DNA of 64,000 nucleotides from Lentisphaeria bacterium (GTDB taxonomy: Bacteria > Verrucomicrobiota > Lentisphaeria > Victivallales > UBA1829). The stretch spans positions 49,686 to 113,685 of the forward strand of contig DPDG01000050.1 in NCBI GenBank assembly GCA_003526375.1, given 5' to 3'. Position 1 is the first letter of the stretch. Each line of letters starts with the position of its first letter. A program made the position numbers and the translations under genes. Below the pieces are notes generated by a model that saw only the letters and a list, made by a program, of their open reading frames with translations, was not told the origin of the DNA and ran no database searches. Shown here one piece after another: positions 1 through 8,676 of this stretch.

Positions 1-47
1 CTTACGCAGTTGGATCGCGGCAGATGCAAAGCACCTGCACCATGATC

Positions 48-75
48 TTAAAAAACGGCAAACTTCCTTTGCCGG
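48..75 (-). terminator. Intrinsic terminator of the gltX-to-isomerase operon
   Basis: Read on the minus strand, a 7-bp stem (CGGCAAA/TTTGCCG, 56-62 and 68-74) with a 5-base loop is followed directly by six T. It lies 35 bases past the stop codon of the isomerase gene, so it is the likely 3' end of the long minus-strand operon. Confidence 0.85.
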
Positions 76-109
76 GGTGCAGGGGATTCTCACCTGTCGT
101 CGGATTTCA

Positions 110-991
110 TTACAGTTTCATCAGTTCGTCGAATGTCCGGCAGAGTTTCGCAATGGAGACATGGTATGCTCCGGCACTTGTTTCGTTCTGCATGCTTACA
201 ATACGCGGACAATTCTTCAGGGCGGGGATCAGCGTCTTCCAGTCGATCGTTCCGGTGCCTGGCAGATTATGCGCGTCGCCATAACCGTCATTGTCGTGCA
301 GATGGCAGGTCACGATATGCGGCGCAAGTTTGCCGAACGCATCCGCTTCCTCCACCACACCGTTTTTCCAGCAGACATTCATGTAAGAAGCGTATTTTGC
401 GGGATCTTTGCCCGGAGTCTTCGCCATGATGTTCGCATGTCCCGTATCAAAACAGCAGCCGAGAACCGGCGTATTGAAATAGTTCAGGAAATACAATACC
501 TCATCCGGTGTATTGGACGGCTCGAAGCTGTTTTCAATCGCAATGATGATCCCTAGTTTTTCCGCAGCCGGAATCAGTTTTTCCAGAGACTCAACTGCCA
601 GACGGCGCATTTCTTCAAGAGTCGTGTCCTTATAATAACAGTCGAATGCCCCGATATGCATCACATACGTGCGACAGCCGAGATCTGCGGCATATTCCAT
701 GCAAAGTTTGTGCTCCTCAATCATCGCACGGCGGCGCGGGCGGTCCGTAATATTCAGATCATAGGCGATGCTCCAAAGCCCGTGACACTCGAAAATCTTC
801 ATGCCGCTTTCGCGAAGCCAGCCAAGCAGCGTCGTATAAAACCCCGGTTCCTTCACCAGACGCTTTCCCCATTCATCCGTCAGGACAACGCTCTCCGCAC
901 CATTGTCCGCAAACTCGCACAGAATGTTGGTGACGAAATCGTCATTGATCTTTTTCCACGGGAAAAAGTGCGACAAGGGAATCTCTTTCAT
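110..991 (-). CDS. Sugar phosphate isomerase/epimerase, xylose isomerase-like TIM barrel
   Basis: A 293-residue protein of the AP endonuclease 2/xylose isomerase-like TIM-barrel superfamily. Visible metal-site elements come in the expected order: Glu in 'IAIENS' near residue 153, 'CFDTGHAN' near 183-190, 'CHLHDNDG' near 230, and a late 'MQNE'. These enzymes use a divalent metal to isomerise or epimerise ketoses or inositol derivatives; the substrate cannot be read from sequence. There is no signal peptide, so it is cytoplasmic. The start codon overlaps the stop of the sensor kinase gene by 4 bases (ATGA), indicating translational coupling, and a terminator follows. It is the last gene of the operon. 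Confidence 0.85.
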   Translation of the reverse strand: MKEIPLSHFFPWKKINDDFVTNILCEFADNGAESVVLTDEWGKRLVKEPGFYTTLLGWLRESGMKIFECHGLWSIAYDLNITDRPRRRAMIEEHKLCMEYAADLGCRTYVMHIGAFDCYYKDTTLEEMRRLAVESLEKLIPAAEKLGIIIAIENSFEPSNTPDEVLYFLNYFNTPVLGCCFDTGHANIMAKTPGKDPAKYASYMNVCWKNGVVEEADAFGKLAPHIVTCHLHDNDGYGDAHNLPGTGTIDWKTLIPALKNCPRIVSMQNETSAGAYHVSIAKLCRTFDELMKL

Positions 992-2961
992 AAACTCTCT
1001 CCTCCGTTGTTTTCAGAAATCTGTTGCTCTATCGGTAAAATGATATCGAATGCGGCACCCCGTCCGGGCAGATTGCAGCATTGAAGCCACCCGTTGTGGG
1101 CAAGAATCGTCCCGTATGCCATGGCAAGCCCCATGCCGGTCCCCTTGCCTACGGGTTTCGTGGTAAAGAACGGCTCGAATACACGGGCTTTGACGGCAGG
1201 GTCAATTCCGGTACCGGTATCCTCCACCCGGATTGCACACAGTTTCCGGCGGGAATCCAGCTTCACCTCCGGCGGAGGATCGAGCTCAATTCCCATCGCA
1301 TGCGGTTCACCGATGCGGATCGTAAGAATCTGTTCCTCGGAATCGGGGTTCGACTGCATTGCGTCTTTGGCGTTGATCATCAGGTTGAGAAGCGTCTGCT
1401 GAAGCTGAATCGCATCGCCGCGGACAATATACTTCCTCCCGTCGTCAATGATGCGGAACGTGATGCCGGACTGGGTCCCCGGAAGAAAGAGTTCCGCACA
1501 TTTATCCACCAGCATACGGATATCCACATCCACGTTCTGATAGTTGCCCTTTCTCGCAAAACTGAGCATCTGGGAGGTCAGCGTCCCGGCAAGCTCGGTG
1601 ATATGGTCGATCTTGTCCAGATTGCGCCGGATATCTTCGTCCTGCACTTCATGCATGTATTTGATGATATCGAGATGCCCCTGAATCGCATGGATGTAAT
1701 TGTTGAAGTCATGAGCGATTCCTCCGGCGAGACGCCCGATCGCCTCCAGCCGCTGACGGTGCGACAACTGGGAGTGCCACTCCTCCCGCTCGCGTTCCAG
1801 CTTCCGCCGTTCGGTCACATCACGCCCGAATGTGATCAGCAGAGGAGCATTTTCGAACGGGATCATCGTAATGGAAAGATCAATCTCCGTCCCCTTCTCC
1901 GGCACAATGATGGAACAGGAGACGGAAGAACTCTCCGAGGCTTTCGGATAGCCGGAATCTGTGCGATGCTCCAGAAGATGCAGCCAGACCTCCGGATTCA
2001 GTCCGGCGACCTCCTCGAACGAGTGGTTGATCACCTCGGAAAAAGTATCCGCCCCAAGCATCTTCAGCGCGGCGCGGTTCGCATCCAATACCCAGCCGGT
2101 CTCATTCATGACAATAATCATGTCGCTGGCATTCTGGACCAGCATCCTGTAACGCTCCTGTGACTCGCGGAGATTCTGCTCCAGCTTGAGAGCGCGTCCG
2201 TAGCCGCCGAAAAAAGCCAGAATAATATCGAGAGTGCGCCGTGACTCTCCGGGATTTTCATGGCTGATCCGGGAGAGATAAATCGTCGTCGGAATACTCA
2301 GAATCACCACAAAGATCGCGCGCGCAAAGTAGGAAGCCGTGATATGGCTCCACCACTCCGGCGTCCCCCAGTAGGCGATCGTGACAAAAACGATATGATC
2401 GATCAACTGGATCAGCAGCAGTGAGCCGGTTACGGTCACATACAGACGGCACCGCAGATTCGTCAGCCGCTGGAAGAAAATCGGCAGGAGAAAGAGGTCG
2501 AAAGTCAACGAAATCACGGTGGCTGCCATGAGCCGCAGGCTTGCTGACAGCAGGAACCCCAGAGATTCCGCCGCAACTCCCTGCCCGATCGTATATCCGG
2601 GCCAGGTCGTCTGCACCTGCGTGATCGAGGCGAGATAAACGTAGAAGCCGAGCGCCGCCATCACGCCGATGATCAGCCGCTGGGCGGAAAGCGTGCCGTC
2701 CGTCACATAAACCACGACAAGGATCGCAAGAAACGGCAGGGAAAGCACCGACGAAGAAAGCGGGAAATCCAGACTCTGATACCCGATCAGCATCCGCAGT
2801 CCGGTCGCACCGGCGAACTGGGTGAAGATCAGGAGAACTCCGGCGGCGATGTAGAACGGAGTCGCGCCGAGCACTTTGCGCAAGCCGTGAAGAATCAGCA
2901 GTCCCACGAGAATGAAAGTCATCTCAAGAATGGTGAGACAGCATCCGTAAAAGATTTCCAC
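988..2961 (-). CDS. Membrane sensor histidine kinase with PAS domain
   Basis: A 657-residue hybrid of a polytopic membrane domain (about six or seven helices, residues 8-235), a PAS domain (about 265-385), a HisKA dimerisation domain with the phospho-acceptor in 'GGIAHDFNN' (His417), and a HATPase_c domain (N box near 527-531, 'DTGTGID' near 581-587, 'FEPFFTTK' and a 'GKGTGMGLA' G2 box near 606-613). The HDFNN form is typical of NtrB-like and hybrid-type kinases. The start is GTG at 2959-2961 with an AAGGAAA ribosome site 8 bases upstream. No response regulator is adjacent inside the window, so its partner is unknown. The N-terminal membrane domain loosely recalls the VUT/queuosine-precursor transporter family; that is a tentative reading. 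Confidence 0.9.
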   Translation of the reverse strand: MEIFYGCCLTILEMTFILVGLLILHGLRKVLGATPFYIAAGVLLIFTQFAGATGLRMLIGYQSLDFPLSSSVLSLPFLAILVVVYVTDGTLSAQRLIIGVMAALGFYVYLASITQVQTTWPGYTIGQGVAAESLGFLLSASLRLMAATVISLTFDLFLLPIFFQRLTNLRCRLYVTVTGSLLLIQLIDHIVFVTIAYWGTPEWWSHITASYFARAIFVVILSIPTTIYLSRISHENPGESRRTLDIILAFFGGYGRALKLEQNLRESQERYRMLVQNASDMIIVMNETGWVLDANRAALKMLGADTFSEVINHSFEEVAGLNPEVWLHLLEHRTDSGYPKASESSSVSCSIIVPEKGTEIDLSITMIPFENAPLLITFGRDVTERRKLEREREEWHSQLSHRQRLEAIGRLAGGIAHDFNNYIHAIQGHLDIIKYMHEVQDEDIRRNLDKIDHITELAGTLTSQMLSFARKGNYQNVDVDIRMLVDKCAELFLPGTQSGITFRIIDDGRKYIVRGDAIQLQQTLLNLMINAKDAMQSNPDSEEQILTIRIGEPHAMGIELDPPPEVKLDSRRKLCAIRVEDTGTGIDPAVKARVFEPFFTTKPVGKGTGMGLAMAYGTILAHNGWLQCCNLPGRGAAFDIILPIEQQISENNGGESL

Positions 2962-2978
2962 CGTATCCGTTTCCTTTT

Positions 2979-4043
2979 TTATTCCTGAAGGAATTTTCTC
3001 AACAGCGCCGCCCTGACGACATCCCGGTTCTCCTGATTCAGCTCATGCCCTTCGTATTTCTGAAGATGCGCCGCCTGCACCAGAAGGAAAAGCTCGTTGA
3101 CCGTATGAATATTCACAGACTGAAACATATTCAGATCCACCCCAAGCCGCAGGGCGGAAAGGGAATTCAGGGATTCGTCTCCGGTGATGATATAGGAATG
3201 CTTCAGCAGGCCGTAAGCGCGTCCGATATGGTTCATCAGGTAGCACTGGCGGTTCGCAAGAAGCAGGGCGCGCGCTTTCTTCTCATGGGCGATGATCTGC
3301 GAAATCACGGTGGAAAGCCGCCGGATGATCTGATCTTCGCTCTCTCCGAGTGTACTCTGGTTGGAGATCTGGTAAAGATTGCCGAGAGTCTGGCTGCCCT
3401 CCCCGTAAAAGCCACGCACCGCGAGCCCCAGCTTGTTGACTCCCTGCACGACAGCCTGAATCTGATTCGTCAATACAAGCCCCGGCAGGTGGAGCATGAC
3501 CGACGCACGCATTCCGGTGCCGAGATTCGTCGGGCAGGAGGTCAGATAACCGAATGTTTTATCGAAAGCAAACGGAAGCTGCACTGAAAGTTCGTCGTCA
3601 AGACGGTTGATCTGCTGCCAGATCTCATTCAACTGAAATCCGGGGGCAAGCACCTGAAGCCGCAGGTGATCCTCCTCGTTGATCATGACGAATGCTCCCT
3701 GTTCCCGGTTCGTCACCAGCCCGGAACCGTGGCGCGGATTCAGAAATTCACGGCTGATCAGGTGCCGTTCCAAAAGAAAACGGCGATCCAGTTCAGAAAG
3801 TTCATCCACCCTGAACACGCTGGTATTGGAATCTTTCATCGAATCCACCTTTCCGAGAGCGCTGAACACGGAATCGCGGATTCCGCCAAGGGTGGCGTCG
3901 TCGGAACGGATCGGAAAAGGCTCCCCGGATAAATTTCGTGCAAGGCGAATCCGGCTGCTGATCGCAATGTCATCCTCCGGTCCGTTGTCCATCAGCCAGC
4001 AGACAGGCTGCCGGAACAGGTTGTCGATCTGTTCATCCGGCAT
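2979..4043 (-). CDS. mcsB: Protein arginine kinase McsB
   Basis: A guanido-kinase-fold enzyme that phosphorylates arginine side chains on proteins, marking them for Clp proteolysis in Firmicutes. Visible signatures are the ATP-binding 'SSRIRLARNL' near the N terminus and the catalytic-loop 'CPTNLGTGMRAS', with the conserved Cys at about residue 170. The protein is 354 residues, the usual length, and lacks the N-terminal domain of creatine or arginine kinases. I place the start at ATG 4041-4043, not at the upstream in-frame TTG (4061), because a GGGGAGG ribosome site sits 6 bases before it. The gene overlaps the end of mcsA by 11 bases. No ClpC or CtsR gene is seen in the window. Confidence 0.93.
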   Translation of the reverse strand: MPDEQIDNLFRQPVCWLMDNGPEDDIAISSRIRLARNLSGEPFPIRSDDATLGGIRDSVFSALGKVDSMKDSNTSVFRVDELSELDRRFLLERHLISREFLNPRHGSGLVTNREQGAFVMINEEDHLRLQVLAPGFQLNEIWQQINRLDDELSVQLPFAFDKTFGYLTSCPTNLGTGMRASVMLHLPGLVLTNQIQAVVQGVNKLGLAVRGFYGEGSQTLGNLYQISNQSTLGESEDQIIRRLSTVISQIIAHEKKARALLLANRQCYLMNHIGRAYGLLKHSYIITGDESLNSLSALRLGVDLNMFQSVNIHTVNELFLLVQAAHLQKYEGHELNQENRDVVRAALLRKFLQE

Positions 4044-4599
4044 GGCTGTCCTCCCCGTCAAGCTCTTTTTTCAACTCTATGATTCTGTCCCGGAGAACAG
4101 CGGCTTCTTCATACTCCTCATTCCTGATCCGCATTTCCAGCTCCTGCTGGCAGTCGGCGATCTTCTTGCGGAGAGCTACTTTCTCAATCACATCCTCGGT
4201 CTTATGGTTCGTTTCATGATTTTGCGGAACCTTTCCGAGATGAGTGCATCCGCGGTGCATGTTTCCCAGCACGCCGGCAAGCGCTTCCGAAAAAACAAGA
4301 TAACAGTCGGGACACCCCAGGCGCCCGGTCTTGCGGAAACGTTCCGTATCCCAGCCGCAGGTTCCGCATTTCACGGCGGCGGCAGGCGCGGCGTCTTCGG
4401 GAGCGTCCGCACTCTCCGCAGCTTTCTCATTCGTGAAATTATAAAGCATCTCGGCAAGGTTGAAACTCTGGAGAATCGGCTCTGTTTCCGCTTTCTTCGA
4501 GGCGCATTCGCCGCAAAGGTGAAACACCTTCTTCTCGCCGTTGATGATTTCCTGCACATGAATCGTGGCAGGATTCTTATTGCAGATCTGGCACAGCAT
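4033..4599 (-). CDS. mcsA: McsA, zinc-finger activator of McsB
   Basis: A 188-residue protein with the McsA architecture: an N-terminal CxxC zinc site ('MLCQIC' and 'HLCGEC'), a second pair ('KCGTCGW' and 'GCPDCY'), then a UvrB/UvrC-type helical hairpin near the C terminus ('EEYEEAAVLRDRI'). McsA binds and activates the arginine kinase McsB. A strong AAGGAG ribosome site precedes the ATG. It is directly upstream of and overlaps mcsB, as in Firmicutes and Chlamydiae, which supports the assignment of both. A proline/alanine-rich linker (about residues 60-75) separates the two zinc modules. Confidence 0.92.
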   Translation of the reverse strand: MLCQICNKNPATIHVQEIINGEKKVFHLCGECASKKAETEPILQSFNLAEMLYNFTNEKAAESADAPEDAAPAAAVKCGTCGWDTERFRKTGRLGCPDCYLVFSEALAGVLGNMHRGCTHLGKVPQNHETNHKTEDVIEKVALRKKIADCQQELEMRIRNEEYEEAAVLRDRIIELKKELDGEDSHAG

Positions 4600-4621
4600 G
4601 GAAACAGCTCCTTGTCAAAAT

Positions 4622-5350
4622 TCAGAATGAAACGTTCACATCTCCGCTGAGCGTGTGCGGCGGCGGGACAATAAAACAGCCGGAGGTGTTGTTCCAGTCA
4701 CGGTCCCAACTGTTCAGCATCAGAGGATCGGTCGGGGGTCCCCACGGATTGACATCGACAATCAGAATTTTACCGCTGGCGGTAAAGTAGATGTCCATCG
4801 CGCAGTCGCGCATTTCCAGAATCGGAGCAATTTCATTCACGAATTTTTCAGCCTTGGACCAGTAGGCATCTTTCAGCTTCACCAGACGCCGGAAGTGGCG
4901 GATCAGCCAGTATTGGCTCATTGCCAGCAGTTTGCCTTCGCGGATGAAAAGCCGGTATTCACGGGTCACATCCATGCGGCGGAACGGGCGGACACAGATG
5001 CAGGAAACGGTTCCGGCGGCAGCGGCATTGCGCACTTTCGAACTCTCGGCAAGAACCGCCCATGCGCTTTCCGCAGAACTTACCGCACCGCGTTTCTTGA
5101 GAAAACGCTCCGTATCGGTGGGAGCGGCGGAATCCACGGAAACGAAACGCGAACCGCTGAAAGTTCTCAACGCAAGCTTCAATCTCGGAATCAGGGCGGC
5201 GACCACGGCTCCGGAAGTCTCGCCTGCGGCAAGAGCGGCGATTTCGGCATCTTTCAGGGTCAGGAACACAGCAGGGAAACTGTTTGAGGACAGCTTCGGA
5301 TACCAATCCTGCATTCTGAAAAAGTCATAGTTCTTTACAATGAATCCCAT
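4622..5350 (-). CDS. CDC123/D123-family ATP-grasp protein
   Basis: A 242-residue protein whose C-terminal half matches the D123 (CDC123) family. It has 'RPFRRMDVTREYRLFI' followed by 'GKLLAMSQYW' (residues about 121-148), then 'CAMDIYFT' and 'ILIVDVNPWGPPTDPL' (about 183-210), the equivalents of the eukaryotic EFRCFV, ISQ and DxNPFGPxTDPL motifs. In eukaryotes CDC123 is an ATP-grasp chaperone for assembly of initiation factor eIF2; bacteria have no eIF2, and bacterial relatives have been proposed to modify proteins or peptides. The gene sits 16 bases after a membrane protein gene and 22 bases before mcsA, in a run with gltX and def. The function here is unknown. Confidence 0.78.
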   Translation of the reverse strand: MGFIVKNYDFFRMQDWYPKLSSNSFPAVFLTLKDAEIAALAAGETSGAVVAALIPRLKLALRTFSGSRFVSVDSAAPTDTERFLKKRGAVSSAESAWAVLAESSKVRNAAAAGTVSCICVRPFRRMDVTREYRLFIREGKLLAMSQYWLIRHFRRLVKLKDAYWSKAEKFVNEIAPILEMRDCAMDIYFTASGKILIVDVNPWGPPTDPLMLNSWDRDWNNTSGCFIVPPPHTLSGDVNVSF

Positions 5351-5366
5351 GCTTCACCTTCTTTCG

Positions 5367-6317
5367 TTAAAATATGTCTTCATCATCCTTTTTCGGCGGA
5401 TTCAACTGCTTCTGAATACGGCTGAACACCACCAGATGATAAGTGAAAAATGCAATGAAAAATACCGTCTGGAAACTCAGGAACGGAACTCCGATTCCGG
5501 AAAGCAACGCGGCAATAATCAGCGGAGGAACCGCCGCATACACCGTAATGACCAGAACCGTCCGGAAACTCATTCGGCGCTCCTGTGCGTTGGATGACCA
5601 GAAATACTGCGCCAGCGCAAAGAAGAAAACCGTAAAAACTCCCAGCATGGACATCCCGAAAAATGCCATGCAGAATATCACGAAAGCCACGCCGGAAATC
5701 ATCTGCCCGGCAACAACAGACGGGTTGTCAACGGAATAACCGTCCGGCCAGAGAGACAGGTTTCCGATTTTCTCTCCTTTTTTCAAACTGAAACCGTCCG
5801 CCAGATACGTGCCGAGCTCGGCTTTCGATTCCATGAGCCGCATCATCGGAATTTTCTTTGCCAGATCGCCGTCCGGCACCGAACTCATCACCATATATTG
5901 CTCATGTGCTGCATCCGGCATACTGCGGAACCACGTGATGATTGCGCGGTCCAGCAGGACAATCCCGCAATCGGAATCCCACTTTTTTACAGCATCCGCC
6001 TGAAACGTGCCGCCGGGAAAATAATCAAGCCGCATCATCGGATTCAAAATGTAGCTTTGAACATGATCGGGATTCTTCAGGAGACGAATTCCCGCATCCT
6101 TTGAAATCTTCACTCCGCCGACCTGTTCGAAAAGGACATTGCAAACACGTTTGATCTCCCTGCCGATGAAATAAGAGTTCACTGCGGCAAGAGAGAAAGA
6201 AAGCAGAAAGATCAGCAGGACAAAATGAAAAAACGCGCGCCAGAGGGAACGGTTCATCAATTGCAGAAATACCGTCGTTCCGGTGCAGACTTGAAACACT
6301 GTCCTGAAAAAATTCAT
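5367..6317 (-). CDS. Polytopic membrane protein, DUF1189-like
   Basis: A 316-residue protein with a hydrophobic helix near residues 28-50, an extracytoplasmic stretch of about 130 residues, and then four or five closely spaced helices in the C-terminal half (about 195-300). The layout and the phrase 'FFRTVFQVCTG' at the N terminus recall the uncharacterised DUF1189 family, but I cannot point to a catalytic motif. It begins only 3 bases after the def stop codon and no clear ribosome site is visible, so it is probably translated by coupling with def. The function is unknown; a role at the inner membrane is all that can be said. Confidence 0.75.
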   Translation of the reverse strand: MNFFRTVFQVCTGTTVFLQLMNRSLWRAFFHFVLLIFLLSFSLAAVNSYFIGREIKRVCNVLFEQVGGVKISKDAGIRLLKNPDHVQSYILNPMMRLDYFPGGTFQADAVKKWDSDCGIVLLDRAIITWFRSMPDAAHEQYMVMSSVPDGDLAKKIPMMRLMESKAELGTYLADGFSLKKGEKIGNLSLWPDGYSVDNPSVVAGQMISGVAFVIFCMAFFGMSMLGVFTVFFFALAQYFWSSNAQERRMSFRTVLVITVYAAVPPLIIAALLSGIGVPFLSFQTVFFIAFFTYHLVVFSRIQKQLNPPKKDDEDIF

Positions 6318-6320
6318 AGG

Positions 6321-6938
6321 CTAGGAAACCAGTCGTTTAATTGTATAATCTTTATTGCCGGACTTTCTGATGATCTTTTCCAGCTCCGGCAGCATCTCCT
6401 CGAAATCCGGCGATTTCACTCTCTGGACATACACCACGCCGTCCAGATGGTCAAGCTCATGCTGAATCGCACGGGCAAGAAGCCCGCCGCAGTCCAACTG
6501 AATCATCGGTCCGTCCAGAATCTGCGCCTTCAGCACGACCGAAACCGGACGCTCCACCGGAGCATAAACTTTCGGAACGCTCAGGCACCCCTCTTCACGG
6601 GTCTCCAGCGCTTTGGAAAAAGAAACGATCTCCGGATTGATGAGCACAACCGGCATCTTCGGGCAAAGTTCCATTTCACCCGGAGAAAGCGGCATGACAA
6701 CATTGCCCGCCTTGTCCGTCGGCGGATCGACATGCAGAGCAACCATGCGCAGAGTCACACCGACCTGCGTTGCGGCAAGCCCGATTCCATCTTTTGCATA
6801 CATCGTCTCAATCAGCTTTTTCCCGAACTCGCGGATTTCATCGTCAATTTTCTGAACCGGCTTCGCCTTCACATGCAGAACCCTGTCCCCGAGCGTCCTG
6901 ACGGACATCACTTTCTTTTTGCCTATATTAAGCATCAT
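6321..6938 (-). CDS. def: Peptide deformylase
   Basis: Removes the formyl group from the N-terminal methionine of new proteins. All three metal-site motifs are present and in order: 'GIGLAATQVG' (residues 51-60), 'EEGCLS' (115-120, Cys118 as ligand) and 'QHELDH' (159-164, two His ligands and the catalytic Glu). At 205 residues it is slightly long for the family because of an N-terminal extension of about ten residues. A GAGGTG ribosome site precedes the tandem ATG codons at 6938/6935. It lies 11 bases after gltX in the same operon. Confidence 0.95.
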   Translation of the reverse strand: MMLNIGKKKVMSVRTLGDRVLHVKAKPVQKIDDEIREFGKKLIETMYAKDGIGLAATQVGVTLRMVALHVDPPTDKAGNVVMPLSPGEMELCPKMPVVLINPEIVSFSKALETREEGCLSVPKVYAPVERPVSVVLKAQILDGPMIQLDCGGLLARAIQHELDHLDGVVYVQRVKSPDFEEMLPELEKIIRKSGNKDYTIKRLVS

Positions 6939-6949
6939 TTCACCTCAAA

Positions 6950-8542
6950 TTACTGCGCAGCCGGAAGCGCAAGCGTCTTTCTGATCCGGACCGCGCACGC
7001 CGCCGTCCCGATCACCGCCGCGGTTTCATACATACTGCCGCCGACCGTCACACCGGTCACAGCGACACGCAACGGCTGATTGAGCTTGCACGCGCCCATG
7101 CCGTTCTCCTCCTCCACTTTGCGCAAAGCCGTCTCGACTTCGGCGTCCGTCATGGAGGGGCTCTTTTCAAAAAGATCGGCAAGCATGGCAAGCGCCTTGC
7201 GCGTCGTCTCGTCCGAAAGCAGTTTACGGAATCCTTTCGGATCGTATTCCAGTTCATCCGTAAAGAAGTATCTCCACGAATTCACATCCTGATACGTTTT
7301 CGTGCGCGACTGCATCAGAGCCGCCACCTTGCGGAAAAGTTCACGATCCGCATCGGCACGCCAATCCCAGCGGGCGGCAAAATCCCAAACCTCGGACTCG
7401 AATCTCTCAAAAGGCATCTCGGCAATATACATGCCATTCATATTCGCCAGTTTCACAAGGTCGAACTGCGCAGGAGAACGCTGGGCGCGGTCAATCGAAA
7501 AAGCCTCGATCAGCTCCTGCTTCGTCATTTTCTCGCGGTTGTCGCCGGGAGACCATCCCAGAAGCGAAAGGTAATTGAACAACGCCTCCGGCAGGAAACC
7601 TTTCTCGCGGAAATCACCGACGAAGGCATCCCCGTCCCGCTTGCTGTACGGTTTTCCGGCGGCGTTGACCAGCATCGGCAGATGCGCATAGGACGGCGGC
7701 GTGAAACCGAGTGCCTGAAACAGGAAAAGATGACGGTAGGTGTTCTCCACATGGTCGTCGCCGCGCACAATATGCGTCACCCGCTGTGTCACGTCGTCGC
7801 AGACATTCGCAAGGTGGAATACAGGGCTTCCGTCGCTGCGGATGATGATCAGATCCTTGATTCCGTCCAGCGGCTTCGCCAGTTCGCCTTTCACAAGGTC
7901 ATTGTAAAAAGCTTCGCGGCGCGTAAACTCGAAAGCGGCGGCGCCTTCGATCACTTTCGGCTCGGCAAGCCCTTCGATCTCTCTGATATTGGAGGAGTCC
8001 AGCGTGAAAATCACATTTCCGGCGGAATCGAAAACATTCAGATCCTTGAATCCGGCAAGGCCGCCGGCATTCTCAACGGTTTTGCCCTTGTGGTTGACTG
8101 TCGACCAGATCAGTCCGGCGCGTGAAACGGAGAAAACGGAACCGGGCGCAAGCTCGGTCCTGATGCGTCCGCACTGACGGACAAACGGATAAGAGTCGCA
8201 CTCATACGGCAGACGGAACAGAACCGGAGATCCGTTCTGTCCGGGGTTCAGCTCGTAGGCGTAACCTTTGGCAATCAACTCGCGCGCCGCCTCCTTGTGA
8301 TGCCCGCTCTGCGAGGTCTGATACATCACTTCCCCGTCGTAGTCCAGACCGAGCCACTTCATGCATTCAAAAAGTGCATCGATCGCCTGTTTCGTGGAAC
8401 GTTCGAGGTCCGTATCCTCAATGCGGAGAAGAAACTCCCCTCCGCAGTGCCGGGTGTAAAGCCAGTTGAAAATGGCGGTTCTGATGTTGCCGATGTGTAC
8501 CTGCCCCGTAGGGGAAGGTGCGAATCTGGCTCTGAAATCCAT
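6950..8542 (-). CDS. gltX: Glutamyl-tRNA synthetase
   Basis: Class I aminoacyl-tRNA synthetase charging tRNA-Glu. The 'APSPTGQVHIGN' HIGH motif is at residues 8-19 and the KMSKS equivalent 'YSKRDG' at about 299-304, followed by the 'LFNYLSLLGWSPG' segment. The start is ATG 8540-8542, supported by an AAGGAG ribosome site; an upstream in-frame ATG at 8626 would add 28 unlike residues and is rejected. The protein is 530 residues, longer than most. The segment between the HIGH region and 'IIRSDGSP' (about residue 233) is about 50 residues longer than I expect for the family, and the usual Cys-rich or YDGxCR stretch is not recognisable there. It is the first gene of the operon. Confidence 0.95.
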   Translation of the reverse strand: MDFRARFAPSPTGQVHIGNIRTAIFNWLYTRHCGGEFLLRIEDTDLERSTKQAIDALFECMKWLGLDYDGEVMYQTSQSGHHKEAARELIAKGYAYELNPGQNGSPVLFRLPYECDSYPFVRQCGRIRTELAPGSVFSVSRAGLIWSTVNHKGKTVENAGGLAGFKDLNVFDSAGNVIFTLDSSNIREIEGLAEPKVIEGAAAFEFTRREAFYNDLVKGELAKPLDGIKDLIIIRSDGSPVFHLANVCDDVTQRVTHIVRGDDHVENTYRHLFLFQALGFTPPSYAHLPMLVNAAGKPYSKRDGDAFVGDFREKGFLPEALFNYLSLLGWSPGDNREKMTKQELIEAFSIDRAQRSPAQFDLVKLANMNGMYIAEMPFERFESEVWDFAARWDWRADADRELFRKVAALMQSRTKTYQDVNSWRYFFTDELEYDPKGFRKLLSDETTRKALAMLADLFEKSPSMTDAEVETALRKVEEENGMGACKLNQPLRVAVTGVTVGGSMYETAAVIGTAACAVRIRKTLALPAAQ

Positions 8543-8629
8543 GATGCTGCTCCTTGAAATAAAGTATGCGCAAAAGTTGTCTGGACCTTTGCGCCGCTGA
8601 AAAATAATACAACTATAGTTTGACAATCA

Positions 8630-8657
8630 GGCTCCGCAGGAGTTCCCCTCCGGAGCC
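8630..8657 (-). terminator. Weak hairpin downstream of the TolC-type gene
   Basis: GGCTCCG (8630-8636) pairs with CGGAGCC (8651-8657) around a 14-base loop, about 20 bases after the stop of the TolC-type gene. On the minus strand the stem is followed by TGATTGTC and not a T run, so termination may be inefficient. Confidence 0.35.
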
Positions 8658-8676
8658 GTCTGCACGGTAAAAACAA

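Noticed and set aside
8543..8626. N-terminal extension of gltX to an upstream ATG
   Set aside because: The added residues are unlike the family, and an AAGGAG ribosome site directly precedes ATG 8542.
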